A stretch of DNA of 64,000 nucleotides from Pholiota molesta (Eukaryota; Basidiomycota; Agaricomycetes; Agaricales; Strophariaceae), in assembly GCA_014925825.1 (NCBI GenBank), contig JACGCK010000139.1, positions 54,650-118,649 on the forward strand. Direction: 5' to 3'. The notes below the pieces were generated by a model that saw nothing but the letters and a program-made list of their open reading frames with translations, was not told where the DNA came from and did not search any database. The position numbers and the translations under genes were made by a program. Shown piece after piece: positions 47,453 through 56,866 of the stretch. Position 1 is the stretch's first letter; every line of letters starts with the position of its first letter.

Positions 47453-48268
47453 TTACAAAAATGGTACACTACTTGCCTGTGGAGGAGTTAGAAGGACCCG
47501 GCGACGTGAATATTCTAATATGTCTCGGGTTGACCTCTTCGCCTTACTGACTTCCCCTGGTCGATTATCCTGCCAATATATGTCAGCCCAAGTCGAAAGA
47601 TAGGCGCCCAACTCAATACTCACAACATCAATAGGGTTTTTCGCAGAACCCTCTGCTTTCTTGGGTGATATGGAGGGGATGTCTAGATAGGAACAACATA
47701 AATATCGCACAGCAGTGACAGAGAAACTACTCACAATGTCGATCGGATTTCCCGCAGAACCAGATTTTCACCGAGCCCTCTTCGTTCTTGGTTGATTCCG
47801 AAGGAGGTAACTAGACAAGAAAGTAAGTATCGCATAAGGATCGCAGTGACCCAAGCTCTTGCCTTCGCATCCGGTGATTTATCGACTTTGTTAGTGCGTG
47901 ATTTGAACAACATGGACCAGTGTTCAAGCTCCTGGGAGTAGGCACCCAAGCCAGACCAGGCTTTGATGGATCTAATCCAAAGCCTGGAAAATGTTATATC
48001 AGAACGAATTGGCTCATATAATAGGCGCGTACCTTGCGTTGGTTCTCAAGGTCAGCCTTCATGAAGTCGAGGTCCGGATACTCCCTGGCATTCACGGGCC
48101 ATCGCATGCAGTGATGCTCGAAGACGACTTTGAAGAATTCTACCTCTTCTGCCTTACCTCTGAATGGGCTTGAAGGTAGTAGGGTCCCATGCGGTGGATA
48201 AATCGCCGTTTATCAATTTGAGCTTGTATGTTAGCGGGGGTAGCCTCCGCTTTGGGCAGCGGAAGATG
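47453..48268 (-). CDS. Hypothetical multi-exon protein in locus B
   Basis: Recognisable exon pieces from a possible ATG at 48268: GDLSTAWDPTTFKP; AEEVEFFKVVFEHHCMRWPV; REYPDLDFMKADLENQR; LWIRSIKAWSGLGAYSQELE, HWSMLFKSRTNKVDKSPD; then two similar short exons (EGSAGNPIDI and EGSAKNPIDV, both before a GTGAGT donor) that look like an internal exon duplication; and KAKRSTRDILEYSRRR. The exon phases do not join perfectly near 48,148. No domain is recognised. Same strand as the KDZ gene and about 150 bp upstream of it, divergent from the small basic gene at 48,699. Confidence 0.45.
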
Positions 48269-48698
48269 AACATCTAAGTTTAGAACATGCCGTTAGAATA
48301 ATCGCTTGACCAAAAAAACCATTCTCACATCGAGAGAAAGTTGAACTTGGGCGCAGTGGCACACACAGTGGGGGAGCTAGAAAGTAAAATGTGGTTCGAG
48401 GGCAAAAGGAGGGGGAATTAAAGCGACTCCTTCAGGTTCTTGGATTCCATTGCTTCTCGTGCTTACTAAATCCGACGTAATGCGCACAGACCCAAAACAT
48501 TAAATGAAAGAAAAATGCAGCAGATATTATAGCGTATATAATACATTGTAAAAAAATCAGAATCAGAATCTCCTGATTAATACCTTTTGAACAAGATAGT
48601 TTGGACTGGTGGTTTAGATGCCCGAAATAAAAGTCAGACGACGCACCAGGATGCGACGAAGGTAAACACGATTTCTCTATGCTTGCACACCTACTCTC

Positions 48699-49376
48699 AT
48701 GGGCCGTGCCAAAATTCATCTGACCGCTGAGGCTAAACGCGAAGCAAACCGCGCAAAGAGTAAGCGGTACTATGAGAAGTATATATCATTCTATTTCTTA
48801 AGTTCCCGGCTGTCTTGTCTAATTATTTATTGTAGATCCAAAGCCACAATTAATGCACAACGTCGTAAAACATACAAGAAGACAAAAGCGATGTATACAA
48901 CACCTCAGGCACTCTACTATCTATAATACACTAATTACATACTACACAGTACAGTCCAACTGCACAAGAGCGCAGCTAAATCCCCAGTCGCTGATGAGAT
49001 ACGTAGTCCGATATCCGTTTGGATGGAACATGCCCAGCGCCTCAAAAGGCGCTTGAATAACATTACAAATGGATCACCAAAAACCTTTGTCAACACCGCA
49101 TGCCAGCAGTATATGGTTTCACTCAAATCAGAAGCTCTGGATGACCTTGTTGAGCAGCTCAGCAATGTACAGACAGCCATAACACGATGCCATGACGAAG
49201 TCCTTCAACTTGTCGGGGTTGGTGTGGAATTGGGAGAGGTTAACGAGCTTAGCACGGAAGTACGGATGGTTATCACTTGGATTGATGAAATACGGTGCAC
49301 TATACTAGAGGACGATCACCGCCTCCCTGTCTTCAAGATGTACTTGGAGGGCAAGTATAGTTTTCAGTGTGCATAA
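48699..49376 (+). CDS. Small basic 'KR..R..RYYxK' protein, locus B copy
   Basis: Exon 1 reads MGRAKIHLTAEAKREANRAK then SKRYYEK; an intron follows directly after YYEK; exon 2 SKATINAQRRKTYKKTKA; exon 3 (acceptor CACAG before TACAGTCC) ITVQLHKSAAKSPVADE, then VWMEHAQRLKRRLNN, LDDLVEQLSNVQTAITRCHD and a stop at 49,376. The N-terminal basic helix and the position of the first intron match the locus A gene at 23,662-22,804, while the remainder has diverged. The C-terminal half is helical with coiled-coil-like spacing. Converges with the viroplasmin-domain gene about 130 bp away, as in locus A. The role is unknown; nucleic-acid binding is possible from the basic region. Confidence 0.65.
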
Positions 49377-49509
49377 AGGGAGGTCTGGGTAATAACAAAC
49401 AATATATTGCAAAGATCAACGTGCACAGTACATTTCAGACAAATAACAGACGGTATACATGGTAAGCAACTACACAAAAGCATGAGCAGTATGTAGCAAA
49501 AATGTGCGA

Positions 49510-50497
49510 TCACTGGCGGCCTCCACAGCCAGGGTGGGGGAGGGTGACGGGGCTGGGAGTAACGACCATGACGAGGCCGGCAGCCAAAGCTTCATCGAAG
49601 GCGGCCTGGGCGGCGGCTGGGGGGTACTGCGGTAGCAGGCACCACTCACGCCCGAGACGAGGGGCTGAACAATGTGCCTGTTGAGCAAGATCAATAAAAA
49701 AACCATTTACAAGCAGGTAGAAAACGTACCAGTGGGTGAACACCCCCACCTGGAGGCCGATGGTCACAACATAGAAAGCCTCGGAGGGGCGAACCGTATT
49801 GAACTGTTGGCAGAAGGCGCAGTGGAAGCCGTTGCCCGAGAGCGTGGCACTGCCGCCGCTCGCACCAGTGGCGACAGCAGGGGCAGCAGGGGCAGCTGCG
49901 GAGCTGGGATGCCACTGGAGAGCGCTCCTCCTAGGCGGGTCGTCATCTTCTTCCCAATCATCGGCCCAATCCAAGGTGGCCGAAGTCGCCCTAGCAGAGC
50001 CAGCCTGAGTGGCTTCGGTATCTTTGCAAGGAAACAGGCGGTGAGATTTATGCTCAAACCCATCAAGATATCAAGCTTACCACCAGCGCTGGTGGCCAAA
50101 GTATCGGCCTCGGATTCGTGATCACCAGTGTCACTGGTGTTGTTGCCTATGTTAGGAGCGGGGCGGGGATGGCCTCGGTGGTGGCAGTTTCGCCACTGGC
50201 GGCATCTTCTGGGGGTGGTGGAGAGAACGCGTTAGATACTAGTCACTCGGGTATATATAATGAGTACTTACCAGAAATGGTGGGGCCGGTGCCATTCGCC
50301 GCAGCCGCAGCCGCTGCCAAAACATTGGCTCGGGCTGGTGATACCAAAAATGTCTTTGTTAGATGGATGTGGGAGATATATGATACAATAAACTTACTGC
50401 GCGCGTTATTGACATCTATGCCCATGAGCAATAGTGTCGCCACGAGATCATCGATGGATTTAACCCCGTCAGGGTTAGTGTGGGGTACGCGAGCCAT
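49510..50497 (-). CDS. Viroplasmin / RNase H1 N-terminal-domain protein, locus B copy
   Basis: Start MARVPHTNPDGVKSIDDLVA at 50497. An Ala-rich exon and an acidic linker (DWADDWEEDDDPPRR) precede a CxxC element (FHCAFCQQFN) and the viroplasmin-like domain: AFYVVTIGLQVGVFTHW, an intron, then HIVQPLVSGVSGACYRS and AAFDEALAAGLVMVV. This is the RNase H1 N-terminal pattern: FYVV..G...GVFT.W, V.G.SGA.Y, then a helix. The strongest ORF ends at 49,510. The frame must slip by one base in a run of Cs (about 49,625) and once near 50,150 for a continuous product. The N-terminus differs from the locus A protein, but the domain, position and divergence from a WFxN gene are the same. No RNase H catalytic domain. 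Confidence 0.65.
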
Positions 50498-50912
50498 AGT
50501 GCTGGTTTCGGTGAGACAATGCGGATAAATGTGGGGAATGTATTGGATAGCCTCTGATGGATCCTGGCCGCTTATTTTAGCCTTTTTGAAATTCCCACAC
50601 CTTGGCTGAAATTAACTGTACAGCCGGTTCACACGATTTTACAAAGGCCAATCGTACTACTTTTAAAATCTACTCGTACGACTGATAAATTGTTTTATGA
50701 GCCATGGAGTCCTCGGCTGAGAATAGGGAGGGAGGGGATGAGTGCGGGGGCAAGAATCATAGGCTGTATAGTCGTTCGGGGTTATCCGCCCCACAGGACA
50801 AGGTTACCCAATTTTTTTTCCAGAAGGAGACTGTCGCTTAAACTCTAACATAACATTTACCCGCCGTCGCTTGTTAAACTTACGGCACCTATTTGCATCC
50901 GTTCCGGGTATC
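50498..50912. promoter_or_regulatory. Divergent promoter region of the locus B pair
   Basis: About 415 bp between the start codons of the viroplasmin-domain gene (-) and the WFxN gene (+). It corresponds in position to 21,295-22,045 in locus A, but no shared motif such as TGATATATCA was seen. Confidence 0.4.
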
Positions 50913-53634
50913 ATGGCGCCGCAGACTTGGGCCACCCCCAAGCAGCACGAATTTCTCATGTCAAAGCAAGCGGAATGTGCGGCGGCAAAAGAGGCTGGGG
51001 CCAATGCCCTGCGCGAATGGAGGACACAGTGCTATCAGCTTTTTTTCCAGCAGTGGCCATCTCAAAATGCTGAGGAAGAGGAGATCGCCAATTCTACAGA
51101 TCCTCACGTTAAGGCTATCGTCAACTTGCCTTTCAATGACACTAATTTATGGGCAGCTGATCGGAGAAAGGTGTGTTTATTTTTTTTTCTGGGCTAGCAT
51201 GTTCTAATTGTGTAATTCTATGTACAGAAATTGAAAGTGTGGTTTAACAACCATCCCCTCGGCAAACGCAAGCGCGGCGGCACCAAGGAGAAAGTCGTGA
51301 TCAGTGTCAACCCAACGATCAGCCGGCTCCCATCGGAGAAGAACATCTACTCAAAAGTGTTCTTCAAGGACCGAGTCAAGGCCTTAGTGGACCTCGATCC
51401 ATTGAGTGCAGATTCCAAAATGCGTCTCTCGGTCATTAATAAACTTACCCATGAAGCTTATATGAACGAGTCCGATGAGGTCAAAGCGGAAGTCAAACGT
51501 TTGCGGGATCAGCGTAAGATGGAGATGGATCTCGAGATGGCTAGCTTGGAAGGCCGATCAGAGACGGAACGTTTACCAGAGGAGTATGCGACGTATGTCT
51601 GACTGATTGACTATTTTTAAAACATACACTGATCTTGATTTTCAGTTCGATCGAGAGGATTCCGGAATTAGCGCATGATTTTATGCAGCAGGTATCGGCA
51701 CTCACTGGGTGGTCGTTCACGGTTCTTGCTGGTGGACCAGATCCCAATTATGCAGGGGAGATCATGACGATGAGTGTACACTCTCGTCACAATCCATGTG
51801 GGCTCTCGTTCGGAAAAGCGTACCCAAAATATGACACTGTAATTCGCGGTCCATTCTCAGATTTTTTACACACATGCTATCGTATGTTTGCCAAGTTGTT
51901 CTCTTGGAAATTTGTTCTGACTAAAATTGGTTGCATGTAGCGATGGACGTGCGAAAGTCCCGCGCTCTTCCAGGTGCCCATGTTTCGTCTGCTACCTCCA
52001 CCTCCTCGACTAGTTCGTTCGACATTGATGGCTCTGCACCAAGTATGTCTGCTCCCGTTGGAAGTGTTCCTGTCTCTGCTACCTCGACCTCCATCGCCAC
52101 TGCCACCTCCACTACTTCATTCGACATTCATGCCTCTGCACGGAGTGGTTCTGCTCCCGTGCCCATTGCTCCTGTTAGTTCCGATGGTGTTGCCAGACCT
52201 GGGCCTGTCCAGGAATTGTTCAAACCAGTTACGCAGGTTCAAGACCCGACAGCCGCCATGACGATGGAAGAAGTCGCCAGTATCCTCAACATTAACGATT
52301 GGAGCAGTGCATGGGATCCAGGTAATGCACCGAGCACTAGCGGTTCGTTGTTTCATATATATATTTATTCTTTCTGACTCAAATTTTACCGATAGAAACG
52401 CCTATCTATCCTGAAGCTCATGCGACTACACCATATCTTGATCCCTCCGCAAATGTGTCCTATAGTTCGACATTCGATCCATCAAATGTTCCGGACACTC
52501 GGTTGGCCTACCATTCCCATGTCCTTCCAACTCCCATGGCTCAGCCTTCGAGCACCGCTCCCGGGCCAGATACCCAGTTGGCCTACCATTCCCATATCCT
52601 TCCGACTCCCATGGCTCAGCCTTCGAGCACTGCTCCCAGGCCAGATACCCATCCAGACGCTCCAGCCATGGAAACCCCTCCAATCATTCCAATCGGTGTA
52701 TCCATAACGCATCCTTCAGGGGCCGTTGCCGCCGGTTCACAGCTTCCGCATAGCTTTGGCAGCAACATCTCGAACCAACCGATGGATACATCGGCGTCAC
52801 AAACCGTCCCCGCTCCGCTTCCACGTAGCTTTGGCAGCAACATCTCGAACCAACCAATGGATACGTCGGCGTCGCAAACCGTCCCCGCTCCGGAGCCTGA
52901 AAACGACGAAAATGCCGCCTCTCCCACTGGCCAAACTGTCCCCGCTCCGGAGCCTGAAAACGACGAAAACACTGCTTCTGCCACTGACCTGACAGATCGA
53001 AGTGCGAGAGTCAGATCTGTGAAACTGTTTGTTCCTGCATGGCTCGAGGTCGCTTCAAAACATATCGTCGACGCTGTAGATGCTGATGTCTGGAAAGCGT
53101 TGATGAGTGATTGGATACAAATAGAGAGTGAGCATGGCGCTACACATACAACATTCGTAAGTTTTCTCTGCACCCACGCATTTAGATAGCTGATTGCTTT
53201 ATTTGCCATAGCATCGCTTGCCCACCTCTCCTTTACGCCCACCCTTACTATCACTCTGGTTGCCCAAGCGTCGATACGATCAATTTCCATCAGTTCCGGA
53301 TCTTCAGATATTCACTAACGAATGGATAGCCTGGTGGAATAGTATGCAGCCCGTATGGCGACGCTCGACAACCCCTCATTCCCTCCCCTTGTCATTGTCA
53401 TCAGCGCAGCTGGGTCAAAATGTCCATTCTTTGAAAAAATATGGTCCTAATGGGCTGGCCCTCGTCATCGTCGCCCTTATATGGTGGGCACCAGCCCGTA
53501 CCACTGATCCTCGCTGGGAGGCAGCAGTGCTTGACGTACATTCATGTGTGGAAAGCTATATGTCCGGTAGCAGGAAGCGGAAGGAGGGGACTGGTAGTGG
53601 GGATTCAGGCGAAGGCAAAAGGCAGCGAAGGTGA
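50913..53634 (+). CDS. Homeodomain-like WFxN protein, locus B copy
   Basis: Start ATG 50913 (MAPQTWATPKQHEFLMSKQ), chosen over 50,871 because it aligns with the locus A start (MAPPRKCSEQQLNFLRN). Exon 1 ends ADRRK; exon 2 opens KLKVWFNNHPLGKRKR (homeodomain helix 3-like) and ends LPEEYA; exon 3 carries LTGWSFTVLAGGPDP and FSDFLHTCY. A disordered Ser/Pro/Ala region follows with two sets of internal repeats: AYHSHVLPTPMAQPSS twice (about 52,506-52,640) and SFGSNISNQPMDTSASQ twice (about 52,750-52,880). The C-terminus has a second module: VPAWLEVASKHIVDA, WKALMSDWIQIE, then FTNEWIAWWNSMQPVWRR and GPNGLALVIVALIWW, a tryptophan-rich module I know from many uncharacterised Agaricomycete proteins. 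It ends in a basic KRKEGTG...KRQRR tail. The locus A copy lacks this module. Stop about 240 bp from the right arm. Confidence 0.75.
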
Positions 53635-53875
53635 TTTTTGATATCGTTCTTGCAATTTTTTGTGATTTATGTTGTTATTTTATTATCTTGTTTTCTATCT
53701 TGTCACGCTATTTACCTTCTGAACTAATCTTGTAGTATGTTTGTATTTTCTTGCTCCTTGTACTAGCTCATATTTTCTTGTCAAATATTTATTTTTCTTG
53801 GAAATGAGGTTTCCGTGAGCATAAGTTACTTGGGGTTATATACAGACTAAGTTACTTGGATTACATATGAATGTA

Positions 53876-55205
53876 ATGGCAGGTGATCAGAACGGGGCGG
53901 GAGGGACGGAGAGTAGGTGTGGCCCAAGGATAGTCAATGGAGGATGGGACATGTGTGGGCAATGGATGCGCGAAGGCCGAATGTCGCATGGGAGGGAAGA
54001 AAGAACGGCCACGTGCAATGGATGTGTTATCTATATGGGCAATGGAGTCGCGAAGGCCGCAATGGATGCACAAAGGTCGAATGGCACAAGTGGGGAGAGC
54101 GCGGCCAAGCGCGAAGGATGCCGTATCCTATATGGGCAATGGACACGCAAAGGCCACAATGGATGCGCAAATGGCACAAGGGGGGGAAAGAGCGGCCAAG
54201 GGCAATGGATCCGGTATCCTATATGGGCAATGGATACGCGAATGGATACGCGAAGGTCGAATAATGGCACGAGGGTGGAGAGAGCGGCCAAACGCAATGG
54301 ATGCAGTGTCCTATATGGGCAATGGATGCGCGAAGGCCGAATAGCGCAAGGGGGGGGGAGGAAAATGGCGCATGGGGCAGCAGGGAGAGTGGGCCGGGAG
54401 AGCGGGCGCTGTGCAAGGGTAGTCAGTGGAGGATGGGGCGCGTACGCGCAATGGATGCATGAAGGTCAAATAGCGCAAGGGGGGAGGGGGGGAATTGGCG
54501 CACACGGGACAGGAGGGCGGGCGGGCGGGCACGGCACAAGAATGGCCAATGGAGGAGGGGCCGTGTACGGGCAATGGATGCACGAAGGCCAAATGGGATG
54601 AGGGGGGAGAGCGGCCAAGCCCAATGGATGTGGTATCCTATATGGGCAATGGACGTGCGAGGGCGGGCGGATTGACACGAGGGAAGCCGCGGTTCCTACC
54701 GCGGCAGAGAGGAAACATCCTAGATTGGGATGGTCAGCTAAGGAATATGGAGTTGGAATGGATACGCACCGGGGGCGGGAAGGATTGGGACACGTGCGAT
54801 GGATGCGAGGGAAGGGCGGGAGGATGGAGTTGCATCCAACATGGGCAATGGATGCAGGAGGCGCGATGGAGTAAACACGTGAACACGTGTGGACAGCTGG
54901 CTGGACAGCATGATCCAACAGAGGCAATGGATGTGGGCAGCAATGGATGGAGACACGATGGAGTCGGATGGATGCAGGCAGCGATGGTGGAGGGGTAATG
55001 GAGCTCGAATCCAATGGCTGTGTCGGCGTGGGATGGATACTGAGCACGTGCACGGATGGATGCAGGTGGCAGGATGGATGCCTGCATCCATCGGCAGGCA
55101 GTAATATGGTAGGGAATACATCCCTTATAGTTAGTGGACATTATCCATCACCCTATCTGTGGTAGTTATAAGGGCTGTATCCATTGAAACTACAGACTCG
55201 CCTGG
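53876..55205 (-). repeat. Right long inverted arm of the locus B element
   Basis: Reverse complement of the left arm, with the tip GAAACTACAGACTCGCCTG at about 55,186-55,204. It contains the same minisatellite units (GGGCAATGGATGCGCGAAGG, CCTATATGGGCAATGG, GAGAGCGGCCAA). Differences from the left arm are mainly small deletions and unit number in the inner third. The arm abuts the coding region of a tyrosine recombinase on its right. Confidence 0.9.
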
Positions 55206-56079
55206 ATCTGCCTTGAACTCCTACCTGGAGTTTCTTCGCCTGCATAACATTCCTCTGGAACCTACGAAAGACACCCTCTCCCTGTACACGGTCTGGATGT
55301 GCCATCACATCCAGCCGGATTCTGTTGACTCCTACCTCTCTGGCATTTGCCAGCAACTCGAGCCCTTCTTCCTGACATCCGCGCGAATCGCAAGTCCGAG
55401 TTGGTCGCACGGACACTGCAGGGGTGCATGCGCCTTCGAAATTCACCCACCGTGCGGAAACGCGCACTCACGCTGGATGACCTGGAGCTTGTGGTCCATC
55501 ACTACGAAGACTCACCGCATCTCGACGACAAGCTGTTCGTCGCCATGCTCTTGACGGGATTTTTGGCCTACTGCGCCTTGGTGAGATGGCCTTCCCAGAT
55601 GACCGCACCCTCAGGAACTGGCGAAAGGTCACCCGGCGCACCTCTGTTAACATTTCGGCCGACCTCTACTCCTTCATGCTACCCGCCCACAAAGCGGATC
55701 CTTTCTTCGAAGGAAATCGCATCGTTATTCGTGCGCGTCAGGTTCGCCTCAACCCGCTCGTTCACTTTCGCACGTACTTGCGGGCACGCGACGCCGCCTT
55801 TCCCTTGGCGTCTCCCTTGTGGCTGACAGCAGCTGGTACCATCCCACGCGCTCCTTCTTCATCAGTCGCTTGCGCCGCCACTTCACCAACGATATTGCCG
55901 GTCACTCAATGCGGGCAGGCGGCGCCACTTCTCTGGCCGAAAACGGTACTCCACCTTCCATAATCCAGGCCATGGGACGATGGGCCGGAGATAGCTTCCA
56001 GTTGTATATTCGCAAAAATCCTGTGTTAGTCCAAGCATTGCTATTCGCTCGGACGGCCGGAGATTCCGCCAGGCAGTGA
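55205..56079 (+). pseudogene. Tyrosine recombinase of a YR element, 5'-truncated by the inverted arm
   Basis: Coding similarity starts immediately at the arm boundary: SALNSYLEFLRLHNIPLEPT, HHIQPDSVDSYLSGICQQLE, RKRALTLDDLELVVHHYED, then the catalytic R in LRLGEMAFPDD (about 55,580), HFTNDIAGHSMRAGGATSLA (HxxR box), MGRWAGDSFQLYIRKNPV (W box and catalytic Tyr) and a stop at 56,077-56,079. This is the R-HxxR-W-Y signature of tyrosine recombinases of fungal YR elements. The usual N-terminal residues before ALNSYL are missing, replaced by arm DNA. At least three single-base slips occur (about 55,375, 55,570, 55,835), mostly at short runs. No reverse transcriptase is present in the window. Confidence 0.8.
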
Positions 56080-56313
56080 GCTGTGATTCCTCGCCTTCGT
56101 CTTGAGTTTTCTCTGTATACTTTTCCTCTTCTTTAACCCCACTCCGTTCTTCTTTTTAATCTCTTTGTATGATTGTCCTTCCTAATCCTGATCTCCTTTC
56201 ATTTGCTGCAACCCAACTCCGTCCATTTTTTCCCTTCTCCTTCTCTTCCCTTTTGTTCTGCTTATTGTTTCTTTCCTTCCGCTCCTCACATCGCAGCTGA
56301 GCTGCTCATCACA

Positions 56314-56333
56314 AAAAAAAAAAAAAAAAAAAG
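56314..56333. repeat. Poly-A run
   Basis: A run of about 20 adenines just upstream of the first split direct repeat, after a pyrimidine-rich tract. It may be a retroelement 3' feature or a simple homopolymer. Confidence 0.7.
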
Positions 56334-56343
56334 GTCATTTTAG

Positions 56344-56465
56344 CTGTACCTCGTCGTCTTTCACAATAAATCCTCATGTTTTTCGGGCGCCCGGCTGGCC
56401 ACCAGCCGCCGAGCGCCTAAACCCGCTACATTCCGCAATGCGTGATCCATGCCTCGTAAACATTG
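56344..56465 (+). repeat. Direct repeat copy 1 at the 3' end of the YR element
   Basis: About 122 bp starting GCTGTACCTCGTCGTCTTTC and ending CCTCGTAAACATTG, repeated at 56,741-56,866. The copies differ mainly by one G in CGGGCGCCCGG versus CGGCGCCCGG. Its place downstream of the recombinase fits B1 of a Ngaro-type split direct repeat (A1-ORFs-B1-A2-B2). Confidence 0.85.
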
Positions 56466-56740
56466 TCGAGCTTAAGTCTGAACTTACCCAAGTCCAATGT
56501 GAACGTCTTAGGCCTCTGGTACGCACTGACACTATCCCTGTCACGTGCCTGTGAGCAGTGAGAGAATCGCGGCCGTTCTGCCCAGAAGGCGAACCGTGCG
56601 CCGGGTCATCGATATTCCCTTGAGACTGTAAATTTTACCAAAGGGGAGCTACGCTCCTCAGACTCTTCCTCTTCACTACTCGCAGTACCAGAGGCCTCTT
56701 TGCATTTACCCACCCACCTCTTCCCCGTTTGTTTTGCTTA

Positions 56741-56866
56741 GCGCTGTACCTCGTCGTCTTTCACAATAAATCCTCATGTTTTTCGGCGCCCGGCTGGCCA
56801 CCAGCCGCCGAGCGCCTAAACCCGCTACATTCCGCAATGCGTGATCCATGCCTCGTAAACATTGGA
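56741..56866 (+). repeat. Direct repeat copy 2 at the 3' end of the YR element
   Basis: Second copy (B2 by analogy). The 275 bp between the copies (56,466-56,740) would be A2; the partner A1 should lie at the element's missing 5' end and was not found in this window. The element probably ends near 56,866. Confidence 0.85.
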
